The notes beneath the pieces are model-generated. The model saw only the letters and a program-made list of their open reading frames with translations. It did no database searches and was not told the DNA's origin. Shown in pieces: positions 1-4,853 of a DNA stretch of 11,150 nt. The stretch is from DAOSVX01 sp964440405 (GTDB taxonomy: Bacteria > Bacillota_I > Bacilli_A > RF39 > UBA660): the NCBI GenBank assembly GCA_964440405.1, contig CAYTSB010000030.1, positions 1 to 11,150 of the forward strand. Reading direction: 5' to 3'. The position numbers were made by a program, and so were the translations under genes. Position 1 is the stretch's first letter. Each line of letters starts with the position of its first letter.

Positions 1-314
1 ACTTCTAATACTGTAGAAAACACTTTGTGAAATTGATAATCATGAGAAGTTAAAAATATTATATGACTTTCCCAATCATTTTCTCTAATCAATTTAGCTA
101 TTTCAATACCAGAAATACTATTAGTTAATTCGATATCTAAAATATAAATTTTTTTATCAGCCTCTTCTTTAATAGCTTTATCTAATGCTGAATTCATTTT
201 TTCGTAAAAATCTATTTTATAAATTGAATCGTATTTAAACATAGCTTTTCTTATAACATCTTTAACACACAAATGATATTCTTTATCATCGTCGACAACA
301 ACAAACCTAATCAT
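1..314 (-). CDS. AgrA-type response regulator, receiver domain (C-terminus beyond window)
   Basis: This is the first 104 codons of a response regulator that runs off the left edge. I translated it by hand: it begins MIRFVVVDDDKEY, with the acidic Mg-binding residues D8/D9 at the end of strand 1. The likely phospho-acceptor is D60 in YILDIEL, and the conserved hydroxyl position is T89 in IIFLTSHD. The spacing between D9 and D60 and the NSISGIEIAKLIR stretch after D60 resemble AgrA-like receivers, which usually carry a C-terminal LytTR DNA-binding domain; that part is not in the window. The start is an ATG preceded by GAGGAGGAG (325 to 317), a near-perfect Shine-Dalgarno. It is separated from the upstream gene by a terminator and has its own candidate promoter. 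No histidine kinase is visible. Family assignment is fairly sure; the output domain is inferred. Confidence 0.8.
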   Translation of the reverse strand, partial: MIRFVVVDDDKEYHLCVKDVIRKAMFKYDSIYKIDFYEKMNSALDKAIKEEADKKIYILDIELTNSISGIEIAKLIRENDWESHIIFLTSHDYQFHKVFSTVLE

Positions 315-345
315 AACTCCTCCTCGTTCACTTTGAGTTATCTTA

Positions 346-374
346 TTTATAATACAAAAAGCATACAAAATCAA
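346..374 (-). promoter_or_regulatory. candidate sigma-A promoter of the response regulator
   Basis: On the minus strand, TTGATT (374 to 369, 4 of 6 to TTGACA) lies 17 bases before TATAAA (351 to 346, 5 of 6 to TATAAT). The predicted start of transcription is near 339, giving a leader of about 25 bases that contains the strong Shine-Dalgarno site. The promoter overlaps the terminator hairpin of the upstream gene, with the -35 in its loop. The region is A+T-rich, so chance matches are possible. Confidence 0.45.
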
Positions 375-392
375 TAGTTTTGTATGCTTTTT
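356..392 (-). terminator. intrinsic terminator overlapping the end of the actin-like gene
   Basis: A perfect 15-bp inverted repeat (356-370 with 378-392) encloses a 7-base loop. Read on the minus strand the transcript ends in TATGCTTTTT, as expected for a rho-independent terminator. The 5' arm encodes the last sense codons of the upstream gene, and its TGA stop (373 to 371) lies in the loop. Because the arms are A-rich and T-rich it could also act in the plus direction, but no plus-strand gene ends here. Confidence 0.8.
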
Positions 393-955
393 AAAAGTTT
401 TTCTTTAATTAAAGCATTAAAATCTTCAATATATAAAAATTTTGGCCTTAATTTTAATATTCTTTGAATGTAATTACTATCACCGTAAATTATTGGCTTT
501 TTATCAAAATAGTCTATAGAATAGTAAATATATTTCATAATGCCTTTTAAAATGTCTTTTTTATCGTAAAACATATCAAAATTCAGCATTTTTTGATTTT
601 CAACTATTAAATGGTTTTTGGTAATAAATATCTTTAGATTTTTTGAAGTTAAAAAATCAGCTTTCTGAATCATAGTTTGATTGAAAAATTGCTTTTGCAA
701 AATATCTTTAATAATATTTTTATTAATGTCATTATAGAAATTAATAAAAAAAATGATTTTTAAATTAAAAAAATGATTTTTAATTTTATATTTTGATAGT
801 ATTTTTATAATATGCTCTTCAAAATTATTTTCATTTATAAAGTAACCATTTTTAAATAAAGTTTTTTTATGCTTAATTACATGAAATTCTTTTTTTTTAT
901 CAATAAGGTATGTATTCTTATTAGAAATATAAATGGGTATTGCGTATTTTTTCAT
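371..955 (-). CDS. divergent, shortened MreB/Mbl actin-like protein (probable)
   Basis: The protein has 194 residues, very rich in Lys, Ile, Phe and Asn. It lies directly after spoIIID, where B. subtilis has mbl. Its N-terminus IPIYISNKNTYLID (6-19) lines up with the phosphate-1 loop IGIDLGTANTL of MreB/Mbl, keeping NT but losing the Asp and Gly. Residues 32-99 (from TLFKNGYF to MIQKAD) follow the Mbl stretch PLKDGVIADF...VYLEEEP with, as I align it, one inserted residue. The end (153-190, KPIIYGDSNYIQRI ... LYIEDFNALIKEKLL) follows the Mbl C-terminus VIITGGGALLNGL ... VLVAENPMDCVAIG. The middle is about 100 residues too short, so subdomain IIB seems lost, and no intact ATP-binding motif remains. 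I chose ATG 955 because AAGAAGTGG stands about 5-8 bases ahead; a GTG at 964 is the alternative. It overlaps spoIIID by 35 bases, implying coupled translation. The homology is my inference from memory of Mbl; it may instead be an unrelated lineage-specific protein. Confidence 0.55.
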   Translation of the reverse strand: MKKYAIPIYISNKNTYLIDKKKEFHVIKHKKTLFKNGYFINENNFEEHIIKILSKYKIKNHFFNLKIIFFINFYNDINKNIIKDILQKQFFNQTMIQKADFLTSKNLKIFITKNHLIVENQKMLNFDMFYDKKDILKGIMKYIYYSIDYFDKKPIIYGDSNYIQRILKLRPKFLYIEDFNALIKEKLLKSIQNY

Positions 956-1211
956 TTTTACCACTTCTTTTTAAGTATTTATTTTTAGTTGCTTCACCAC
1001 CATTTAAGTGTCTTATTGCTAAATGATATGAAAATATATCATTCACTTGCTTATATCTTTCTTTATCAATTTCCATTAATCTTTCATGCATATCTTTATG
1101 AATGGTGCTTTTACTCGTATTAAAGAAAAAAGAAGCTTTCCGAATGGTGCTTTTAGTATTAATTATATAATCTGCTTCTTTAATTACACGATCTTTAATT
1201 TTAGATTGCAA
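921..1211 (-). CDS. spoIIID: SpoIIID, mother-cell sporulation transcription regulator
   Basis: SpoIIID is a small DNA-binding protein that, in the mother cell, modulates many sigma-E genes and helps turn on sigma-K. This copy has 96 residues, close to the family's usual 90 or so. It carries the hallmark segments: IKDRVIKEADYIINTKSTIR at the start, the helix-turn-helix with SKSTIHKDMHERL (33-45), and the basic region YHLAIRHLNGGEATKNKYLK (62-81), nearly identical in pattern to the B. subtilis protein. The start is a TTG: an in-frame TGA directly precedes it and AAAGGG (1226 to 1221) stands 9 bases ahead, so no ATG or GTG in frame competes. It lies 48 bases after spoIIQ and overlaps the next gene by 35 bases. 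A candidate sigma-E promoter is in the gap. Confidence 0.95.
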   Translation of the reverse strand: MQSKIKDRVIKEADYIINTKSTIRKASFFFNTSKSTIHKDMHERLMEIDKERYKQVNDIFSYHLAIRHLNGGEATKNKYLKRSGKNEKIRNTHLYF

Positions 1212-1230
1212 TCAATCACGCCCTTTATAA

Positions 1231-1260
1231 AATATATAAAAAGCATGATTTTTTTATTAC
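1231..1260 (-). promoter_or_regulatory. candidate sigma-E promoter of spoIIID
   Basis: Minus-strand GTAATAAA (1260 to 1253) fits the remembered sigma-E -35 pattern GKMATAWW at every position. After a 14-base spacer comes TATATATT (1238 to 1231), which differs from CATACANT at two positions. The -35 begins right after the spoIIQ stop codon. In B. subtilis spoIIID is under sigma-E, which agrees. The sequence is so A+T-rich that the match is only suggestive. Confidence 0.4.
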
Positions 1261-1901
1261 TAATCTATTTGTAAATCTTTAATATCCATTTCAAAGAATG
1301 ATTCAGGATCGATTAAATGACCATTTAGATATACTTCAAACAACAATGAGTTTTTATATTTTGTATTTAAGTTGTTAGTTCCACCAATACCAATTAAATC
1401 ATCTTGACTGATATTAGAACCAACAGTAACATTTATTTCTCCTAAGCAATAGTAAACTGTCAGCAGATTGTTTCCATGAGTTACCTCTACTACATTACCT
1501 AAAATATTATCTTCTTTAATATTTGATACTTTACCATCTAAAACTGCAACCACATCAAAGGTATTACTTGATACATATAATAAACCCGAGTTTTGCATAT
1601 AAGTATTCTGATAATATATTAAAGACTTCTTTTGAGTTGCTTCATCATCATCTTTACTATAAAAATACTTGTCAATTGTTACATTTTCTCCGATGTAAGG
1701 CTTGATTATTTCTTTATTTTTTGTATCAACAACTGCTACAGTTGAATCCAAAATTGGATTCAAGACATATTTATAATTATCTTTAATAACCAATCCGGAT
1801 TTAATAACTCCTGCTACTAATAAAACAGTCAGAAAAACAGCTGCTACAGCCATCACATAAATAAATTTTAAAACTTGTTTTTTTAATTTTAACCCTTTCA
1901 A
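1260..1901 (-). CDS. spoIIQ: SpoIIQ-like, membrane-anchored degenerate LytM (M23) domain protein
   Basis: SpoIIQ is made in the forespore, is anchored in its membrane and meets mother-cell SpoIIIAH to form the channel joining the two cells during engulfment. This protein has a short basic N-terminus, one membrane segment (about 12-33) and a C-terminal LytM-like domain (about 96-206) recognisable from VVAVLDGKVSNIKED, LGNVVEVTHGN, VGSNISQDDLIGIGG and LLFEVYLNGHLIDPE. None of the usual zinc ligands survives: the first His/Asp pair is replaced around QNSGLL (103-108) and the HxH before FE is SLL (185-187). H142 corresponds to a conserved non-ligand position. The start is a TTG with AGGAAGG (1916 to 1910) 8 bases ahead; a GTG at 1910 touches that site and is unlikely. 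It sits between spoIID and spoIIID as in B. subtilis. Assignment rests on fold motifs plus gene order. Confidence 0.85.
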   Translation of the reverse strand: MKGLKLKKQVLKFIYVMAVAAVFLTVLLVAGVIKSGLVIKDNYKYVLNPILDSTVAVVDTKNKEIIKPYIGENVTIDKYFYSKDDDEATQKKSLIYYQNTYMQNSGLLYVSSNTFDVVAVLDGKVSNIKEDNILGNVVEVTHGNNLLTVYYCLGEINVTVGSNISQDDLIGIGGTNNLNTKYKNSLLFEVYLNGHLIDPESFFEMDIKDLQID

Positions 1902-1936
1902 ATTGTTCACCTTCCTACTATTAAGTTGAACAATTT
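1900..1936 (-). promoter_or_regulatory. RNA hairpin around the spoIIQ ribosome-binding site
   Basis: A perfect 10-bp inverted repeat on the minus strand, AAATTGTTCA (1936 to 1927) and TGAACAATTT (1909 to 1900), encloses a 17-base loop that holds the Shine-Dalgarno AGGAAGG. The 3' arm contains the first two bases of the TTG start codon. A second, mutually exclusive 6-bp hairpin, TAAGTT (1942 to 1937) with AACTTA (1927 to 1922), uses the 5' arm region as its loop, so the RNA could switch between two folds. There is no T-run, so it is unlikely to be a terminator. Confidence 0.5.
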
Positions 1937-1939
1937 AAC

Positions 1940-2851
1940 TTATTTTATACTATCAATATTAACTACTTCTACTCCTTGATAATAATATTTGATGATTTCT
2001 TTATAATCATATCCTTTTTTAGCGAGTTCATTGGCTCCATACTGACTCATTCCCACACCGTGGCCGTAACCTTTTGTAGTGATAATAATATCATTGTTTT
2101 TAATTTCAATTATAAAATCTGTTGACCTTAAATTTAGTTTTTTTCTTAATTCTATTCCGGTATAATAATTATTGTTGATGTAAAGACTTTCCACTCTTTT
2201 TGAAATGCTAGTTTTTATAGAATTAATTTTAATATCATCGCAATTTTTTATTACCAATATTTGGCAAAAATCAGATTTTGAAATTACTTTGATGTTTGTA
2301 ATGTTATCTAAATTTTCTTCTAAAGATGAATTTACCGATTGAAGATAAGGTTTTGTTTCATTGAATACAATAATACTATCTTCTGTTTGACCATTGCTCA
2401 TTGAAAAATAATAGGATTTTATTACTTTACCATTATAGGTTATAATTTGATTTTTGGTAGAATCAACTAGCAATTTCAATTTTGAATAATATTTATCAAA
2501 ATTATTATTCCATTTTATTTTCATTTCATCTTTAGTAATATATGCTTGGGCATCAGTATCTATTTTTATTAAATTGTTATTTAGTTTATTAACTGCAAAA
2601 GTTCTGGCCGCTACGCTTTGTGCTTTTAAAGCTTCATCTGTAAAAGAAGCGGGCATTTCAGCTGCCACCACCCCTAAAACATAACTTTCTAGTTCTTCTT
2701 TTATTGTTGTGTTATCTTTTAATAATATTTCTACATATATTTTATTTTTTATTTCATTATTAAAAATAGTTTCTTTTTTACAGAAACTAAATATTACAAT
2801 TGGAACTAAAAAGCCAATTACATAAATTAAATATTTTAATTTTTTATTCAT
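1940..2851 (-). CDS. spoIID: SpoIID, septal peptidoglycan lytic transglycosylase
   Basis: SpoIID is a mother-cell membrane enzyme that cuts glycan strands of septal peptidoglycan and, with SpoIIM and SpoIIP, drives engulfment. This one has 303 residues, a single N-terminal membrane anchor (about 6-22), and the conserved motifs of the family: VLGVVAAEMPASF (58-70), where E65 corresponds to the known catalytic Glu, ALKAQSVAARTFA (74-86), SMSNGQTED (150-158) and KGYGHGVGMSQYGA (260-273) near the C-terminus. The His usually found just before the SxSxGxTE segment appears as Ser here. The ATG is preceded by AGGAGA, which overlaps the TAG of the upstream DUF1146 gene 7 bases away, so the two are probably co-transcribed and coupled. 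The B. subtilis gene depends on sigma-E; I found no convincing promoter inside the upstream gene. Confidence 0.95.
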   Translation of the reverse strand: MNKKLKYLIYVIGFLVPIVIFSFCKKETIFNNEIKNKIYVEILLKDNTTIKEELESYVLGVVAAEMPASFTDEALKAQSVAARTFAVNKLNNNLIKIDTDAQAYITKDEMKIKWNNNFDKYYSKLKLLVDSTKNQIITYNGKVIKSYYFSMSNGQTEDSIIVFNETKPYLQSVNSSLEENLDNITNIKVISKSDFCQILVIKNCDDIKINSIKTSISKRVESLYINNNYYTGIELRKKLNLRSTDFIIEIKNNDIIITTKGYGHGVGMSQYGANELAKKGYDYKEIIKYYYQGVEVVNIDSIK

Positions 2852-2858
2852 AAATCTC

Positions 2859-3056
2859 CTATGCTATTTGACTTACTTCTAAAAAATCTCCTATAAAGTT
2901 GGTTACCAAATAACTTAAAGCCAAGATAAATAGAAAAACTAGTATTTTGGCCTCAATTGTTTTATCTTTTCTAAAAATATTATTAAAATTCATACCACTA
3001 ACTGCTACAGCACTTAAAAGAGTAATAACTATATAAACAAATAACTTATAATTCAT
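2859..3056 (-). CDS. DUF1146 (YwzB-like) small membrane protein
   Basis: A 65-residue protein of unknown function with two predicted membrane segments (about 4-20 and 36-58). The second ends in SYLVTNFIGDFLEVSQ, which closely follows the B. subtilis YwzB pattern (VANFFLDYLYWSQ). YwzB also lies just upstream of spoIID in B. subtilis, so position and sequence agree. I chose ATG 3056, with GGCGAG a few bases ahead and an 11-base overlap with rpiB; in-frame ATG 3068 and TTG 3074 would extend it by 4-6 residues. The overlaps on both sides suggest one transcript rpiB-DUF1146-spoIID. Family assignment is likely; the function is not known. Confidence 0.8.
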   Translation of the reverse strand: MNYKLFVYIVITLLSAVAVSGMNFNNIFRKDKTIEAKILVFLFILALSYLVTNFIGDFLEVSQIA

Positions 3057-3501
3057 TATACTCGCCATTTTCAATTTTTATGATTTTGTCTATTCTCCTT
3101 TGATATTTTTCTTCAGTATTAAATGGTTGATTAATAAATGCATTTATCATTTCTAAAGACTTATCAATGTTAATGCTGCTACTAAATGCAATGACATTAG
3201 CATTGTTATCTTTTCTAGAATAAATAGCATCATTAACATCTATCGCTCTGGCACAGCGAATTCCTTTAACTTTATTTGCTGCAATTGACATCCCAATCCC
3301 GCTGCCACAAATTAAAACTCCAAAATCCACTTCTTTATTTATAACTTGTAACGCGACTTTTAAAGCAAAGTCGGGATAGTCATCTGTATCGTGATTTTCA
3401 GGACTACAATCACTTATTTCATAGTTTCTTTCAATTAAATTTTTTATTAATTCTTCTTTTAGTTTTGCCCCTCTGTGATCAGTTGCTATAGCTATTTTCA
3501 T
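3046..3501 (-). CDS. rpiB: RpiB/LacAB-family sugar-phosphate isomerase
   Basis: RpiB interconverts ribose 5-phosphate and ribulose 5-phosphate in the pentose phosphate pathway; relatives LacA/LacB act on galactose 6-phosphate. The 151 residues have the family landmarks: TDHRGAKLKEEL (7-18), DYPDFA (41-46), GVLICGSGIGMSIAANK (61-77) with the catalytic Cys at 65, GIRCAR and NNANVIAF. Some active-site residues are unusual: Ser67 where T is common (CGTG), Asp98 where the HN of the E. coli-type SRxHN motif stands, and EEKYQRR instead of the GGRH..R phosphate-binding segment. The exact substrate is therefore less sure than the fold. The ATG follows the ATP-grasp stop by one base, and AAGGAG lies within that gene's end, so translation is probably coupled. 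B. subtilis ywlF/rpiB occupies the same region. Confidence 0.9.
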   Translation of the reverse strand: MKIAIATDHRGAKLKEELIKNLIERNYEISDCSPENHDTDDYPDFALKVALQVINKEVDFGVLICGSGIGMSIAANKVKGIRCARAIDVNDAIYSRKDNNANVIAFSSSINIDKSLEMINAFINQPFNTEEKYQRRIDKIIKIENGEYNEL

Positions 3502-3502
3502 A

Positions 3503-4510
3503 TTATTTTTTCTCCTTTAAATCCATAACTGCTTCTTTAATTCTTGGTAAACAACCTTCTTTTTTATAGCCCGGATATGGCATTTGAGTTATTTGGCTAC
3601 CAGGTAATGGATTGGCTTCAATCAATACTGGCCCATCATTAGTTATTGCTATATCCCATCCAACATATCTGACTGTTGGAATTACTTTTACCATTTGCTC
3701 AATCATTTTTAATGCTTCTTTATAATAAGGGATTTTGAAATCCACTATCCTTTTTTTAGTTACAGGATGACTATAATAAGCTTTTCCTTTTTTATCAATT
3801 GCTGGACCAATTACTAAGCCGCTATCAATATCTACTCGCGCAGTCATTCCTCCGCTCTCAAAATTATCAACAAAATTATTATTACCAATTCTAAAACAAG
3901 CTCCAATATAATAAACTTTTTTATTATAAATCGTTACTATTCTAAGCGTGTTTACTGAACTTTTATTAATTTGATTAATTTCATTATTTTGCACAACTAA
4001 TTCTTCTAGTAAATCAAGGCTATTCTTTTTTAAATACTTTATTACATCTTCAATGCTTTTGTAATATTTTGTTTCAATCATTTTGATACCTTTGCCACAC
4101 TGTCCATCGCTAGGTTTAGCGATAAACTTTTTATGTTTCTTTATAAAATCACTAACATTTTTGTTGGCAACATAACTCCAGTCTCTTTTTAAATATTTAT
4201 GATAAAGATTATTGGTTTCTATTTTATTATTTAATAAATGAATATCTTCTTTTTTATTTAATAAATTTATTAGATAATTATTCTCTCCTCTTACTAAAAA
4301 AGTTGCTTTTTCCTTAGCATTCATGTTATACATTTTTAAAAGATAATAATCCATATATCCAGCTTGATATTTTAAGCAAGTAAATATCATATCAAAAAAG
4401 ATAGCGGCTTTTGGCTTTTTTGTTTCTTTGTGAATTAAATTAATTTTAGCAAAAAAGTTTTTGTAATCCAATTTTAATATTCTTTGAAAAATATACTTTG
4501 TCTTTGACAT
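3503..4510 (-). CDS. ATP-grasp enzyme of the sugar-transfer-associated type (ATPgrasp_ST-like)
   Basis: A 335-residue cytoplasmic protein with the ATP-grasp layout: a nucleotide-binding Lys in FIAKPSDGQCGKGIK (129-143), a central NTLRIVT (187-193), the YIGACFRIG strand (201-209), a DNFESGGMTARVD segment (215-227), and the metal-binding end GWDIAITNDG...LIEANPLPG (284-304) with D286, E298 and N300. Such enzymes join a carboxylate to an amine or thiol using ATP. The sugar-transfer-associated subgroup often lies near polysaccharide genes, but none is here and the substrate is unknown. I chose ATG 4510 because AGGAGAGG (4523 to 4516) stands 5 bases ahead. It has its own extended -10 promoter, behind the rpmE terminator, and is tightly coupled to rpiB. 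I know of no ATP-grasp gene at this point of the B. subtilis map. Confidence 0.8.
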   Translation of the reverse strand: MSKTKYIFQRILKLDYKNFFAKINLIHKETKKPKAAIFFDMIFTCLKYQAGYMDYYLLKMYNMNAKEKATFLVRGENNYLINLLNKKEDIHLLNNKIETNNLYHKYLKRDWSYVANKNVSDFIKKHKKFIAKPSDGQCGKGIKMIETKYYKSIEDVIKYLKKNSLDLLEELVVQNNEINQINKSSVNTLRIVTIYNKKVYYIGACFRIGNNNFVDNFESGGMTARVDIDSGLVIGPAIDKKGKAYYSHPVTKKRIVDFKIPYYKEALKMIEQMVKVIPTVRYVGWDIAITNDGPVLIEANPLPGSQITQMPYPGYKKEGCLPRIKEAVMDLKEKK

Positions 4511-4529
4511 AACAACCTCTCCTATCAAA

Positions 4530-4538
4530 ATTATAGCA
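4530..4538 (-). promoter_or_regulatory. extended -10 promoter of the ATP-grasp gene
   Basis: Minus-strand TGCTATAAT (4538 to 4530) is a perfect extended -10 (TGnTATAAT). No good -35 exists at 17 bases, as expected when the TG extension compensates. Transcription would start near 4523, so the leader is only about a dozen bases and begins at the Shine-Dalgarno site. Confidence 0.6.
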
Positions 4539-4540
4539 CA

Positions 4541-4562
4541 TAAAAACTACCAATTGGTAGTT
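4541..4562 (-). terminator. probable intrinsic terminator of rpmE
   Basis: An 18-bp perfect palindrome (4545-4562) gives the minus-strand RNA AACTACC-AATT-GGTAGTT followed by more T (4546 to 4542 are all T), a 7-bp stem with a tetraloop and a U-run. Its 5' end overlaps the rpmE TAA stop. It lies just upstream of the ATP-grasp -10, so the same palindrome could also be an operator. Confidence 0.6.
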
Positions 4563-4764
4563 ATTTATCTAGTCCATATTTACGATTAAATTTTTCTACA
4601 GAACCTGTTTTTTTATGCTTACCTTGTGTCCCTGTATAAAATGGATGGCATTCGTTACATACTTCTATATGAATTTCATCTTTTGTAGATTTACAAGTAA
4701 ATTCTGTTCCACAAGCACAAATAAATTTTGTATCTTTTTGTTCCGGATGTATTCCCTTTTTCAT
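4561..4764 (-). CDS. rpmE: 50S ribosomal protein bL31, zinc-binding (C+) form
   Basis: bL31 is a large-subunit protein bridging to the small subunit. The 67 residues begin MKKGIHPEQK and contain the C+ zinc site: C16 and C18 (CAC) and C36, C39 (CNEC). TGTQGKHKKTGSVEKFNRKYG (44 onward) is the typical C-terminal signature. Length is normal for the family. In species that also have a zinc-free L31, this form is the zinc-storing one; no second copy is in the window. It has its own sigma-A promoter and a short leader with a hairpin directly before the Shine-Dalgarno AAGGAG, and it ends in a terminator, so it is a one-gene unit between murA and the ATP-grasp gene. Confidence 0.97.
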   Translation of the reverse strand: MKKGIHPEQKDTKFICACGTEFTCKSTKDEIHIEVCNECHPFYTGTQGKHKKTGSVEKFNRKYGLDK

Positions 4765-4813
4765 TTTTTTCTCCTTCCGCCATAGTTAATGTTTAACTAT
4801 AGTAATTGCTTCC
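4765..4813 (-). promoter_or_regulatory. rpmE leader with hairpin, candidate L31 autoregulatory element
   Basis: The predicted 49-base leader contains a perfect 8-bp stem, ATAGTTAA (4800 to 4793) with TTAACTAT (4789 to 4782), and a 3-base loop, followed a few bases later by the Shine-Dalgarno site before the rpmE ATG. Structured L31 leaders are known from Firmicutes. Whether this belongs to that family is inference from position; no conserved bases were checked. Confidence 0.45.
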
Positions 4814-4819
4814 TAAAGT

Positions 4820-4847
4820 ATTATATCACATGTTTTTTTAATGACAA
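4820..4847 (-). promoter_or_regulatory. sigma-A promoter of rpmE
   Basis: Minus-strand TTGTCA (4847 to 4842, 5 of 6) is followed after 16 bases by TATAAT (4825 to 4820), preceded by TGA so that it is also an extended -10. The -35 begins 6 bases after the murA stop codon, so rpmE is expressed independently even if murA transcripts read through. This is among the strongest promoter matches in the window. Confidence 0.85.
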
Positions 4848-4853
4848 GTATTT

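Noticed and set aside
1922..1950. Possible sigma-F -35 GTATA (1950 to 1946) before spoIIQ
   Set aside because: No acceptable GGnnAnAnT -10 at 14-16 bases; the nearest, GTTCAACTT, misses key positions.
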